Part shown: piece after piece, positions 16,261 through 25,232 of the stretch
Position numbering within the stretch: the stretch's first letter is position 1
How the letters are laid out: the number at the start of each line of letters is the position of its first letter
Assembly: GCA_016705365.1 (NCBI GenBank)
Contig: JADIYI010000008.1
Location: 186,001-250,000 of the forward strand
Direction of reading: 5' to 3'
DNA length: 64,000 bases
Origin: Gammaproteobacteria bacterium
Lineage (GTDB): Bacteria > Pseudomonadota > Gammaproteobacteria > Pseudomonadales > UBA5518
Notes under the pieces: generated by a model
What the model was told of the DNA's origin: nothing
Seen by the model: the letters and a program-made list of their open reading frames with translations, nothing else
The model's database searches: none
Position numbers and translations under genes: made by a program

Positions 16261-18381
16261 TCACAGTTGATAGACCAGCGTCAGGCCCGCGACACGCGGC
16301 GCTCCGAACTGGTAGTAGGCTTCATTCGCGTAGAAGTTGCGCGGATCATTGCCAAAGTAGAATCCGTGCACCACGTAGTCCTCGTCGAGCAGGTTGTGCA
16401 CCCACAGCGTTGCCTCCAGCGATCCCAGGCGATAACCTGCCGTGGCATGCAGCAACTGGTACGAAGAGGAACGCTGATCGTCGGAATCGGACAGGTAGTA
16501 GCCGTCCTTTCCCTCGACCTCGAGCCGCGCCCAGGCGTGCTCGCTGAACGCGAACTCCGCGGCCGCGCTGAACTGCCAGTTTGGCGCCTGGGCCTGGTCG
16601 CGACCGCTCTTGTCGACAAAACCCGCGTCGGGGTCATTGGCCACGAAATCCTCGATCCGGGTATCGAGCAGCCCGAGCGAGAAGTTGAAGCCGAGCCGTG
16701 ACAGCGGCTGCCAGTCGGCCTCGAGCTCGAGTCCCCGGTTGCGGCCGCTGGCAGCGTTGTCGGTGTAACCGACGAATTGCGGCCCCTCGTTATACCAGGC
16801 CTTGAGTTGCACATCCTGCCGCTCCATCCAGAACAGTGCGACGCGCAAACGCAACGCGGCATCGGCCAGCGCCGCCTTGTAGCCGAGCTCGTAGTTGCAG
16901 AGCGTCTCGGTGTCGAATTCGAGCCGCGTCTGCAGGAACGCGATGATCGAGGGATCGAGCCCGGATTGCCGCGCCTTGCCGATCGCGTCGCCGTTGACGC
17001 CGCCGGCCTTGTAGCCGCGCGCCAGCAACGCGTACAGCATCGCGTCCTCTGTCGGCGCAAACTGGATGCTCAGTTGCCCGCCCCAGAGGTTCTCGCCCGG
17101 GCGGGCGCGCACCGCGAGACTGTCATCGTAATCGGCATCGAAGCGCTCCGCGCGCAATCCCGTCACCACGGTCCAGCGGGGTGCCGCCTGCCAACTCAGC
17201 TCGCCGTAGGCCGCACCGCGGGTACTCTGGTAATCGCTGTCGAATCGCGCCGCGGCGTCGGCATCGAAATCGAAAAAACGCCGTTCGAGCGCCGTATCGC
17301 GCTCGGCGATATATACACCGCCAACCCAGTCGAGCGTACCCGCGGCATGCGAAACCAGGCGCAGATCGATACTGCCCGCATCGACATCGCGGATATAGCG
17401 ATCGGTGGAGGAATACTCCCAGCCCTCGCACGGGGTGCCCGTGCACAAGCCGGGATGGGACCAGTCCTCGTCGTAACCGTAATCGCGGTCCGAAGCACTC
17501 CAGGTCACGCGGGCCTGCACCTCGAACGCTGTATTCGCCTGCCAGTTCGCGCGCAGCGCCAGCGCATTGCTTTGCTGGCGGTCGCGCCCCGGCTGGTCGG
17601 ACAGGGTATGACGGTCATTGTCGAGCGAGAACGCGTCATAACCGTTGTCTGCGTCGAGGTGCAGCGCGGTGAGCCCGAGTTCCAGCCTCTCGCCGACCTG
17701 CCAGTCGAGACGCGCGCGGGCGGTGCTCTCGTCAATGGCGTTGGTGTCGTCGCGCCCGAGAAAATCGTTTTTCATGAAGCCATCGGCACGGTTGCGGTGC
17801 AGCGCGAGCCGCGCGCCCAAGGTCTGCCCGAGCGGCCCGCTCAGCACCGCCCCCAGCGTGCTGCCGCCGTACTCGGAAACGCCCGCCTCCAGGCGGGCCT
17901 CGCGTTCCGCGGTGGGTAGTGCGGAACGGATATTGATCAACCCGGCCATCGCGCTGGCGCCAAACGCGGTGCCCTGCGGCCCGCGTAATATCTCGACCTG
18001 CTCGGCATCGAACAGCGTGCCGGCATTGCCCATGCCGCTGAAGTCGATGTCATCGATATACAGGCCGACCGAGGAATCGAGCGGGTCGACGAATTCACTG
18101 CGCTCACCGATGCCGCGAATCTGCACAAAGCGTCCGCGCGAGGCTCCGGCGCTGAAATTGACGTTCGGCGCGGTATTGAGGATCTCCTCGAAATGGTTGG
18201 CCTGGCGGCGCTCGATCAATGCCGCAGGCAATACGCTGATGCTCGCGGCCACGCTGTCGAGCGGCTGCTCGCGCAGCCGCGCCGTGACCAGCACTTCCTC
18301 GATACCTTCGCCGAACCCCGCAGCCGGCAGCGTCAGCAACAGCACGGCTGCACCCATCCACCGACCCCGCGCACGACCCAT
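16261..18381 (-). CDS. TonB-dependent outer-membrane receptor, probable thiamine receptor
   Basis: A 706-residue receptor. A signal peptide (MGRARGRWMGAAVLLLTLPAAG) is followed by a TonB-box-like IEEVLVTA, a plug domain (VQIRGIGERSEF, VEILRGPQGTAFGASAMAGLINI) and a beta barrel ending in an aromatic-rich strand, ...VAGLTLVYQL. The leader carries a TPP riboswitch, which makes thiamine or its phosphates the likely ligand; this organisation matches the thiamine-regulated receptors described by comparative genomics in Proteobacteria. It needs energy from a TonB-ExbB-ExbD system such as the one at 33-39 kb. Confidence 0.85.
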   Translation of the reverse strand: MGRARGRWMGAAVLLLTLPAAGFGEGIEEVLVTARLREQPLDSVAASISVLPAALIERRQANHFEEILNTAPNVNFSAGASRGRFVQIRGIGERSEFVDPLDSSVGLYIDDIDFSGMGNAGTLFDAEQVEILRGPQGTAFGASAMAGLINIRSALPTAEREARLEAGVSEYGGSTLGAVLSGPLGQTLGARLALHRNRADGFMKNDFLGRDDTNAIDESTARARLDWQVGERLELGLTALHLDADNGYDAFSLDNDRHTLSDQPGRDRQQSNALALRANWQANTAFEVQARVTWSASDRDYGYDEDWSHPGLCTGTPCEGWEYSSTDRYIRDVDAGSIDLRLVSHAAGTLDWVGGVYIAERDTALERRFFDFDADAAARFDSDYQSTRGAAYGELSWQAAPRWTVVTGLRAERFDADYDDSLAVRARPGENLWGGQLSIQFAPTEDAMLYALLARGYKAGGVNGDAIGKARQSGLDPSIIAFLQTRLEFDTETLCNYELGYKAALADAALRLRVALFWMERQDVQLKAWYNEGPQFVGYTDNAASGRNRGLELEADWQPLSRLGFNFSLGLLDTRIEDFVANDPDAGFVDKSGRDQAQAPNWQFSAAAEFAFSEHAWARLEVEGKDGYYLSDSDDQRSSSYQLLHATAGYRLGSLEATLWVHNLLDEDYVVHGFYFGNDPRNFYANEAYYQFGAPRVAGLTLVYQL

Positions 18382-18457
18382 CTTCGCCCCTGGTTCCGAG
18401 GATCCGGGATTACGGCGACGATTGGATAACTGAAGTGAGGCGATGCGGCTCGCGTGC

Positions 18458-18546
18458 TTCCTATCCCTACGCCGGCATTATCCGGATCAGGTTAAAGGGG
18501 TTCACCGACTTACCGGTGTCTCAGGTGCTACCCACCCCCAAGGAGA
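18458..18546 (-). ncRNA. TPP riboswitch (THI element)
   Basis: On the minus strand the conserved aptamer elements occur in order: GGGGGTGGGTAGCACCTGAGA, then ACCCCTTTAACCTGATC, CGGATAATGCCGGCGTAGGG. These are the CTGAGA loop, the ACCTGAT core and the GTAGGGA closing of the THI box. It lies 77 bases upstream of the TonB receptor start. No T-run follows, so control is more likely at translation: TPP binding would hide the AGGGGCGAAG ribosome site. Confidence 0.93.
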
Positions 18547-18552
18547 GCGGCC

Positions 18553-18581
18553 ATTATAGCCAGATCGGGCGGCGCGGCCAG
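18553..18581 (-). promoter_or_regulatory. Sigma-70 promoter of the thiamine operon
   Basis: A perfect -10 box TATAAT (18558 to 18553, minus strand) lies seven bases before the first nucleotide of the TPP aptamer, so transcription would start right at the riboswitch. The -35 region, CTGGCC at a 17-base spacing, is weak. Confidence 0.55.
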
Positions 18582-18590
18582 CGCGCACCT

Positions 18591-19472
18591 TCACAATCGC
18601 GCGAGTAGGTCCGCAAGCCGGTCGATTTCGGCAAGATCCGCGGTAGCGGGCACGAACATGATCTCGTCGACGCCGAGCTGGCTGTAGCTGTCGATCGACT
18701 CGCGGATCGCAGCGACACTCGAGCGCGTCATCATCGATGACACCGCATGCGCGGCGTCATCGCCCATGATCTTCAGGTAGTCGAAAACATACTGGCGCAA
18801 ACGCGGTGCGGCGTTGTCGGCGAGCGAACACCAGAATCCCGCCATCCGGTAGGGACGGTCCGCCCGCCCTTCTGCTTCCCAGGCTTTATCGGCCATTTCC
18901 AGCATATGACGGATTTCACTGCCCTCGCCGTTCATCGAAAAGGCGTAGGTACCCTGCGCCCAGCGTGCTCCACGCTGCATGCTCTTTGGCCCCATGGCAC
19001 CCAGCAGCAACGGCGGTCCGCCATGCTGAATCGGCTCCGGGCCAACCGGATCGGCGCCTTCGAACGGCGGCTCGCCGGCCCATATGCGACGCATTTCATC
19101 GACCTGCTGGTCCATTCGCTGGTGCCGCCGCTCGAACGAGGCACCCACGGCGCGGTAATCCTTCTCGCGTCCGCCGACGCCGACGGTCATCGTGACGCGC
19201 CCCTCCGACAGCACATCCAGAGTCGCGATCTCCTTGGCCGCCCAAACCGCGGAATGCATCGGCAGCACATACAGCGAGGGCACGATCCGCACCCGCTCGG
19301 TGACCGCGGCAGCGGCGGCGAGCAGTACCCGCATCTCGAAGGTGTACCCGGTGATGCGCTCACCGCAGGAAAGACTGTAGAACGGGCCCGCGTCGGCGCG
19401 CCGGCACCAGGCAAGGATCGTTGCGCGATCATAATCGCGCTCCATGTACGGCAGACAGATTCCAAAGCGCAT
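18591..19472 (-). CDS. LLM class flavin-dependent oxidoreductase (luciferase-like)
   Basis: A 293-residue TIM-barrel protein of the bacterial luciferase-like family. Features include MRFGICLPYMERDYDR at the start, VRIVPSLYVLPMH and LSEGRVTMTVGVGGREKDY, a standard flavin or F420 binding pattern. The gene lies on the same strand just upstream of the thiamine operon promoter, but has its own role. Substrates of this family range from alkanes and sulfonates to sterol-like compounds and cannot be predicted here. The start is taken at 19472; an upstream ATG at 19538 would add 22 residues that overlap the next gene and lack homology. Confidence 0.8.
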   Translation of the reverse strand: MRFGICLPYMERDYDRATILAWCRRADAGPFYSLSCGERITGYTFEMRVLLAAAAAVTERVRIVPSLYVLPMHSAVWAAKEIATLDVLSEGRVTMTVGVGGREKDYRAVGASFERRHQRMDQQVDEMRRIWAGEPPFEGADPVGPEPIQHGGPPLLLGAMGPKSMQRGARWAQGTYAFSMNGEGSEIRHMLEMADKAWEAEGRADRPYRMAGFWCSLADNAAPRLRQYVFDYLKIMGDDAAHAVSSMMTRSSVAAIRESIDSYSQLGVDEIMFVPATADLAEIDRLADLLARL

Positions 19473-19488
19473 CGTTAACCTCGGCTGT

Positions 19489-20082
19489 TCAATGGTTGGG
19501 GGGGTTGCGCAGGGCGCCGCGCGAGTCACGCTCCTCACGCAACTTCTGCAGAAAGCTGCTCTGGCGGCGCACGATATACTGGATCAGGAACTCCTGGTCT
19601 TCATTGCTGATACCGACAAAATCGAGATGCAGCAGATAGTTTCCTTGTTCGCCGGCCGTGCAGCTCACCACGCGCGCCAGCACCTGCAGACGCGTTTCCG
19701 CCGGCAGAAAGCCCATCACCACCACCAGCTGCTCGCCGTTCTCGTAGCAATCCTGCGAACTCATGGCCAGCCCACAGGCACTCAGGTTCACATCGTGCTC
19801 GCGAAACGATGCCCTCTGCACCAGGTCTTCACTGAGTTGCAGGGTATCGATCACCTGGTCGAGCTTGCGATTGAGAAGCTCGCCCAGTTCGGCGACCGCA
19901 GGCGCCTGCAGGCGCGCGGCATTGATGATCGCGGTGATGCGCCGCTCGATCTCGAGCATGCGTGCGGAACCACGCAGAACGCCGGCGCTTTGCGGCATGG
20001 TCTGCTCGTCCGACAGCCGCCGGATGCTGAGCAGCAGCCGGTCATCGATGCGAAAAAAACGTCGCCGGTCATTGGCGCTCAT
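19489..20082 (-). CDS. PilZ-domain protein
   Basis: A 197-residue protein with RRRFFRIDD near the N-terminus (the RxxxR c-di-GMP motif pattern in altered position), a middle helical region, and a C-terminal beta-barrel part with VNLSACGLAMSS (the D/NxSxxG motif) and LHLDFVGI. PilZ domains bind cyclic di-GMP. It is encoded 27 bases downstream of PomB on the same strand, so it may be an accessory that adjusts stator output in response to c-di-GMP, as YcgR does in E. coli. It has no membrane segments. Confidence 0.75.
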   Translation of the reverse strand: MSANDRRRFFRIDDRLLLSIRRLSDEQTMPQSAGVLRGSARMLEIERRITAIINAARLQAPAVAELGELLNRKLDQVIDTLQLSEDLVQRASFREHDVNLSACGLAMSSQDCYENGEQLVVVMGFLPAETRLQVLARVVSCTAGEQGNYLLHLDFVGISNEDQEFLIQYIVRRQSSFLQKLREERDSRGALRNPPNH

Positions 20083-20109
20083 TGGGCTGGCCTCGAATCG
20101 CGCTGCATC

Positions 20110-21066
20110 TCAGAAAACCTCCTCGGCGCGCATTCCGCTCTGATCATCGATCCCGAGCGACTCATAATACGCGGGATCCTCGATCTTCAGCGCATCGAGC
20201 TGCTCGCGCACCTTCTGATCCAACCCCTGGTTGATCACGATTTCCACGCGGCGATTGCGAGCGCGATTCGTCGCGCTGTCGTTCGGCGCCAGGGGACGCG
20301 TATCGGCGTAGCCGGATACCGTGAATCGATGCGGGTCAAGGATGTTGTCGGCGAGCAATTCCTCGGCAACGGATACCGCACGGGCAGTCGAGAGCTCCCA
20401 GTTGGAACGAAAACGCGAAGTCGCGATCGGCACATCGTCGGTGTGCCCCTGGATACGGATCGCACCAGGCTGGGTCGCCAGAAGATCACGCATCTGGCGC
20501 ATCAGCGTCCGGTATTGCGGCACCAGCTCAGCCGAGCCGGAACCAAACGATCCCCGCTCGCGAATACGCAGCACGATGGTGCGTCCGCGGGTTTCTATTT
20601 CCACCTCGCCCTTGCTTATCTCGGCCTGCAACTGCCCGGCAAGGGCCGCGGCAGCATCCTCGGTCTGGTGAATCAGGGCCTGAATGTTTTCCTTCATCTG
20701 CTCGGTAAGATCCGCGGCCGGCACGGACTCCGTATTCTCCACAGCCTCCGCATCGAGGGGCGGCAACTCGGTGCGCTGCTGGTAGATCTCGCTGATCGGG
20801 GTCGGCTGGGGCCGGCCCGGAGAGAATTCCTGGGCAATCACGCTGGTGCCCATCGGAATCTGGTCCGCCTTCACCTCACGCTGCACGCCAAAGGCCGAGG
20901 ACATCGAGCCGGCAATCTGCTGGTAGCGCTTGACGTCCATCTCCGCGAAAGTCAGCAGGAGCACGAAGAAGCACATCAGCAGGGTCATCATGTCGGCGAA
21001 TGTCGGCAACCACTTGGGAATGCCGGGCCCCTCGTTGGAGCTTTTGCTCTCGCCCTCTTCGTCCAT
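20110..21066 (-). CDS. pomB: Flagellar stator protein PomB/MotB (sodium-type)
   Basis: A 318-residue protein with a short cytoplasmic N-terminus, one transmembrane helix starting FADMMTLLMCFFVLLL (the ion-binding Asp in the FADMM motif), a plug/linker, and a C-terminal OmpA peptidoglycan-binding domain (GHTDDVPIATSRFRSNWELS, NRRVEI). The stretch after the helix (FAEMDVKRYQQIAGSM, then PMGTSVIAQEFSPGRP) is strongly reminiscent of Vibrio PomB, so sodium is the likely coupling ion. The start at 21066 is chosen because it lies just after the pomA stop; the open frame further upstream overlaps pomA. Confidence 0.9.
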   Translation of the reverse strand: MDEEGESKSSNEGPGIPKWLPTFADMMTLLMCFFVLLLTFAEMDVKRYQQIAGSMSSAFGVQREVKADQIPMGTSVIAQEFSPGRPQPTPISEIYQQRTELPPLDAEAVENTESVPAADLTEQMKENIQALIHQTEDAAAALAGQLQAEISKGEVEIETRGRTIVLRIRERGSFGSGSAELVPQYRTLMRQMRDLLATQPGAIRIQGHTDDVPIATSRFRSNWELSTARAVSVAEELLADNILDPHRFTVSGYADTRPLAPNDSATNRARNRRVEIVINQGLDQKVREQLDALKIEDPAYYESLGIDDQSGMRAEEVF

Positions 21067-21083
21067 CGCGCGCTGCTCGCTCG

Positions 21084-21839
21084 TCAGGCCGGTGCGACGC
21101 GCTTGCTTTCGGGCAGGTAGCGCTCCAGCAAGCCCTGGATCACGCGCGGGTTCTGCCCGGCCTGTATGGACAACAATCCGTCGATGACCAGCGCCTGCAG
21201 CAGCCCTTCTTCGCTGCCGCGCAGCTTGAGCTTGTCGGCGATCGGCATGCACACCACGTTGGCGAGCAAGGACCCGTAGAGCGTGGTCAGCAAGGCCACG
21301 GCCATGGCCGGACCGATGGATTTGGGGTCATCCATGTTGGCCAGCATCTGTACCAGCCCGATCAGCGTGCCGATCATGCCCATGGCGGGTCCGACATCGG
21401 CCAGCGCGAGAAAGATGCGCTGCCCCCATTCGTGGCGCTCCATGGCCAATCCGCGATCCTTGTGCAACGCGGCCTTGACCACATCCGGGTCGTGCCCATC
21501 GATCAGCAGCTTGACGCCTTCGGCCAGAAAGCCGTTGGAAATCTCCTGGCTCTCGAGCGCCAGCAGTCCTCCCTTGCGGGCGATATTGGCCAGCTCGACA
21601 ATGCGGGTGATCGTCTCGCTCGCGTCGTCGATACGGAACAGGAACGCTTTGCCGGCGATTCTGAAGGCGCTCGCGAACTGCGCCATGCCGAACTTGCTCA
21701 TCACCACGAAGGTCGTACCGCCGAGCACGATCAGCGCCGACGGAAGATCGAGGAACATCGCGACGCTGCCGCCGAGGAAAATTGCGACGCAAACGATGAA
21801 AAACGCCCCCACGAGACCGATGATCGTTGCCAGATCCAC
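21084..21839 (-). CDS. pomA: Flagellar stator protein PomA/MotA
   Basis: A 251-residue four-helix stator subunit that forms the ion channel with PomB and pushes on FliG. It starts with GTG (MDLATIIGLVGAF), and has GGTTFVVMSKF and the conserved proline of the channel region, ADVGPAMGMIGTLIGLVQML. It is the first gene of pomA-pomB-PilZ. The gene order pomAB divergent from xseB-ispA-dxs matches Vibrio and relatives. Confidence 0.92.
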   Translation of the reverse strand: MDLATIIGLVGAFFIVCVAIFLGGSVAMFLDLPSALIVLGGTTFVVMSKFGMAQFASAFRIAGKAFLFRIDDASETITRIVELANIARKGGLLALESQEISNGFLAEGVKLLIDGHDPDVVKAALHKDRGLAMERHEWGQRIFLALADVGPAMGMIGTLIGLVQMLANMDDPKSIGPAMAVALLTTLYGSLLANVVCMPIADKLKLRGSEEGLLQALVIDGLLSIQAGQNPRVIQGLLERYLPESKRVAPA

Positions 21840-22053
21840 CGCCGGAATCCCCCCCCCTAGCTGACTTGGTGAGCATGCGCAGACATCTCCCGACGTCCTT
21901 CGAGTCGCACATTCTAGCTGTCATTGGGCATCAATCGCCTGCCCCCGAGTGGTGGTTATCGGCAGGATTCGCCGCGGCTTCATGGTGGCGTTGATTTGTT
22001 CCGGTGCTCAGGCTACTGTCACGCGTTCCGTTTGCCGTCTGCCTGGAAGCGCC

Positions 22054-22314
22054 GTGTCCACACCCCGAAAAACACCGAATTTCGAGAAATCCCTCAGCGA
22101 ACTCGAAGCGCTGGTCGAGCGTATGGAGGAAGGCGAAATGAGCCTCGAGGATTCTCTCAAGGCGTTCGAGAACGGTATTCGCCTGACGCAGCACTGCCAG
22201 CAGGCACTGACCAGGGCTCAGCAACGCGTGCAGATCCTGATGCAGGGCGAGGACGAACCCCGGGAATTCGACGAGACCGAGGACCAACCGGACGCGACAG
22301 AGCCCAATTGCTGA
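22054..22314 (+). CDS. xseB: Exodeoxyribonuclease VII small subunit
   Basis: An 86-residue XseB. It forms exonuclease VII with the large XseA subunit (not in the window). The family pattern is FEKSLSELEALVERMEEGEM followed by SLEDSLKAFENGIRL. The start is a GTG preceded by GGAAG; no in-frame ATG gives a sensible N-terminus. An acidic C-terminal tail is normal for the family. It is the first gene of xseB-ispA-dxs. Confidence 0.92.
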   Translation: MSTPRKTPNFEKSLSELEALVERMEEGEMSLEDSLKAFENGIRLTQHCQQALTRAQQRVQILMQGEDEPREFDETEDQPDATEPNC

Positions 22315-22325
22315 GAGAGCCGCCG

Positions 22326-23225
22326 ATGAGCCCCTCGTCCACGTCCCTGGAGGCCTATCGCAGGCGTGCGGAACTGGCGCTGGAAGCCCTCGTCGCGGGC
22401 GATATGATCGGCCGTGCGGATACGCACCTGGCGCAGGCCATGCGCTACAGCCTGCTGGCGGGCGGCAAGCGTCTGCGCCCGGTGCTGGTCTATGCGGCCA
22501 GCGATGCGCTCGGCGGGGCACGGGCCGATGCCGCGGATTGCGATCGCGCCGCCTGCGCCATCGAATGTCTGCACACCTACTCGCTGATCCATGACGATCT
22601 GCCGGCCATGGACGATGACGATCTGCGTCGCGGCATGCCGACCTGTCACAAGGCCTTCGGCGAGGCAAGCGCAATCCTTGCCGGCGATGCCCTGCACACG
22701 CTCGCGTTCGAGCTGCTTTGCGACGCCCCGTCAGTCGGCGCCACGGTGCGCTTGCAGCTGATCGAGACGCTGGCGCTCGCCAGCGGCAGCCGCGGCATGG
22801 TCGGCGGCCAGGCAATCGATCTGGCGCATGTTGGGCGCGATATCGAGATCACGACCCTCGAGATGATGCATGGCATGAAAACCGGGGCACTGATCCGCGC
22901 CGCGGTACGCATCGGCGCCTTGCTCGCTGGCGCCGGGGAAGAGAACCTGGCGCGTCTCGATCGCTTCGCGCGCCATCTCGGCCTCGCATTCCAGGTCCAG
23001 GACGATATTCTCGATCTGTGCGGCGATGCCGCGGCACTCGGCAAGCAGCCGGGCTCGGATGCCGCCCTGGCCAAGCCAACCTACGCCACGCTGCTGGGGG
23101 CAGACGGAGCCCAGCGCCTGGGTACCGAACTGCGCGACGCAGCTCTGCTGGAACTCGCCCCGCTCGGTACCCGGGCCGCACCGCTCCGGGAATTGGCGCA
23201 CTTTGTGGTCAGCCGCGACCGCTGA
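22326..23225 (+). CDS. ispA: (2E,6E)-farnesyl diphosphate synthase
   Basis: A 299-residue polyprenyl synthase that condenses dimethylallyl and isopentenyl diphosphates to farnesyl diphosphate. The first aspartate-rich motif is IHDDLPAMDDDDLRRG (about residue 86-101) and the second is QVQDDILD. GGKRLRP binds the diphosphate. It starts 11 bases after xseB and lies 85 bases before dxs, the usual isoprenoid cluster order. Confidence 0.95.
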   Translation: MSPSSTSLEAYRRRAELALEALVAGDMIGRADTHLAQAMRYSLLAGGKRLRPVLVYAASDALGGARADAADCDRAACAIECLHTYSLIHDDLPAMDDDDLRRGMPTCHKAFGEASAILAGDALHTLAFELLCDAPSVGATVRLQLIETLALASGSRGMVGGQAIDLAHVGRDIEITTLEMMHGMKTGALIRAAVRIGALLAGAGEENLARLDRFARHLGLAFQVQDDILDLCGDAAALGKQPGSDAALAKPTYATLLGADGAQRLGTELRDAALLELAPLGTRAAPLRELAHFVVSRDR

Positions 23226-23310
23226 TAACGGCGCAACCGCGCCATGAGGTAGAATTGCGCCCCTCGAGCCGCTGGCAACCGGCCCCACCTGCAGGACAAC
23301 CGATCGCATC

Positions 23311-25227
23311 ATGAAGCTGTTTCAGGAGATCCCCCGCACCCGGCCGGCCACGCCGCTGCTGGATCGCATCGGGCTGCCGGCGGACCTGCGTGCCATGGAC
23401 GAGGCCAGCTTGCCCGGGCTGGCCAATGAGTTGCGCGAATACCTGCTGTACACGGTGGGCCAGACAGGTGGCCATTTCGGCGCCGGCCTGGGCGTCGTGG
23501 AACTCACCATCGCGCTTCATTACCTGTTCGACACCCCTCATGACCGGCTGGTCTGGGATGTCGGTCACCAGAGCTATCCGCACAAGATTCTCAGTGGCCG
23601 GCGCGAGGCAATGCTCAGTATCCGCCGGGCCGGCGGGCTGGCGGCGTTCAACAACCGCGGCGAAAGCGAATACGACTGTTTCGGTGTTGGTCATTCGAGC
23701 ACCAGTATCAGCGCCGCGCTCGGCATGGCGCTGGCTGCGCGCCTGCGCCACGAGGAGCGCAAGGTAGTGGCGGTGATCGGCGACGGCGCAATGACCGCGG
23801 GCATGGCTTTCGAGGCGCTGAACCATGCCGCGCACACCAGCGCGAACCTGCTGGTTATCCTGAACGACAACCAGATGTCGATCTCGCGCAACGAGGGTGG
23901 GCTCGCCTCTTATTTCGCGCGCCTCTGGGCAAGCCCGCTCTACAACAACGTGCGCGAGGGCGGCAAACGCGTTCTGTCGCGCCTGCCGGGACCGGCGTTC
24001 GAGATTGCACGGCGGACCGAAGAGCATATGAAGGGCATGGTCGCGCCGGGCACCCTGTTCGAGGAGTTGGGCTTCAATTATATCGGCCCGATCGATGGCC
24101 ATGACCTGCCCTCGCTGCTGCAGACGCTGGGCAACGTGCGTGACCTCAAAGGCGCCCAGCTGCTGCATGTGATGACCGTGAAAGGCAAAGGCTTCGCACC
24201 CGCGGAACACGACCCGGTCGGCTACCACGCGATCAACAAGATCGAGCCGGCACCGCGCCTCGCCGGCAGCAAGCCAAAACCGGTGCGGCCCAAGTACCAG
24301 GAGGTATTCGGTGACTGGCTCTGTGACATGGCCGAGCGGGAGCAATGGCTGATCGGCATCACCCCGGCAATGTGCGAAGGCTCCGGGATGGTGGAGTTCG
24401 CGCGCCGCTTCCCGGATCGCTTCCATGATGTGGCGATTGCCGAGCAGCATGCGGTCACGCTTGCCGCCGGGCTCGCCTGCGAAGGCATGAAGCCGGTGGT
24501 GGCGATCTACTCCACCTTCCTGCAACGTGCCTATGACCAGCTGATCCACGATGTTGCGTTGCAGAACCTCGATGTACTTTTTGCAATCGACCGCGCCGGG
24601 CTGGTCGGCGAGGACGGTCCGACCCATGCCGGCAGCTTCGATCTGAGCTTTCTGCGCTGCGTGCCGAACATGCTGGTGATGGCACCGTCCGACGAAGACG
24701 AGACCCGCAAGCTGCTCTGCACCGGATTCCACCACTGCGGACCGGCCGCGGTGCGCTACCCGCGGGGCACCGGCACCGGCGTCAGCATCGACCCATCGCT
24801 CGAGGCGGTGCCGATCGGCAAGGGCCTACTGCGCCGCAGGGGATGCGATGTGGCGATCCTGGCATTCGGCACCATGGTCGCGCCCGCGCTCGCTGCCGCC
24901 GCTTCGCTCGATGCGAGTGTTGCGGACATGCGCTTCGTGAAGCCGCTCGACGAGAGCCTGATCGAGGAGTTGTGCGCGTCGCACCGCTTGCTGGTGACCG
25001 TGGAAGAAAACGTCGTGGCCGGAGGAGCGGGTACCGCGGTCGCGGAATTCCTGAGCGAACGCGGAATCGAGATGCCGCTGCTGCACCTCGGCCTGCCGGA
25101 CCGTTTCCTGGAGCACGGCAAACCACAGGACATGCTGCGCGATGCGGGCCTCGACGCCGCCGGCATCGAGAACTCGATTCGTGACCGACTGCAATTGAGC
25201 GCCGGATCACGTCAGGCCGCCTGCTGA
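23311..25227 (+). CDS. dxs: 1-deoxy-D-xylulose-5-phosphate synthase
   Basis: A 638-residue TPP-dependent enzyme joining pyruvate and glyceraldehyde 3-phosphate, the first step of the MEP pathway. It has the Dxs signature DVGHQSYPHKILSGR, the TPP motif GDGAMTAGMAFEA...NDN, a central pyrimidine-binding domain (IAEQHAVTLAAGLA) and a transketolase C-terminal domain. Length and motifs are normal. It is convergent with ribA, with only five bases between their stop codons. Confidence 0.97.
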   Translation: MKLFQEIPRTRPATPLLDRIGLPADLRAMDEASLPGLANELREYLLYTVGQTGGHFGAGLGVVELTIALHYLFDTPHDRLVWDVGHQSYPHKILSGRREAMLSIRRAGGLAAFNNRGESEYDCFGVGHSSTSISAALGMALAARLRHEERKVVAVIGDGAMTAGMAFEALNHAAHTSANLLVILNDNQMSISRNEGGLASYFARLWASPLYNNVREGGKRVLSRLPGPAFEIARRTEEHMKGMVAPGTLFEELGFNYIGPIDGHDLPSLLQTLGNVRDLKGAQLLHVMTVKGKGFAPAEHDPVGYHAINKIEPAPRLAGSKPKPVRPKYQEVFGDWLCDMAEREQWLIGITPAMCEGSGMVEFARRFPDRFHDVAIAEQHAVTLAAGLACEGMKPVVAIYSTFLQRAYDQLIHDVALQNLDVLFAIDRAGLVGEDGPTHAGSFDLSFLRCVPNMLVMAPSDEDETRKLLCTGFHHCGPAAVRYPRGTGTGVSIDPSLEAVPIGKGLLRRRGCDVAILAFGTMVAPALAAAASLDASVADMRFVKPLDESLIEELCASHRLLVTVEENVVAGGAGTAVAEFLSERGIEMPLLHLGLPDRFLEHGKPQDMLRDAGLDAAGIENSIRDRLQLSAGSRQAAC

Positions 25228-25232
25228 GGCGC

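Noticed and set aside
19444..21120. Plus-strand open frame opposite PilZ and PomB
   Set aside because: Antisense shadow; the minus strand encodes recognisable PilZ and OmpA-type domains.
23209..24735. Minus-strand open frame opposite dxs
   Set aside because: Antisense shadow of a highly conserved gene.
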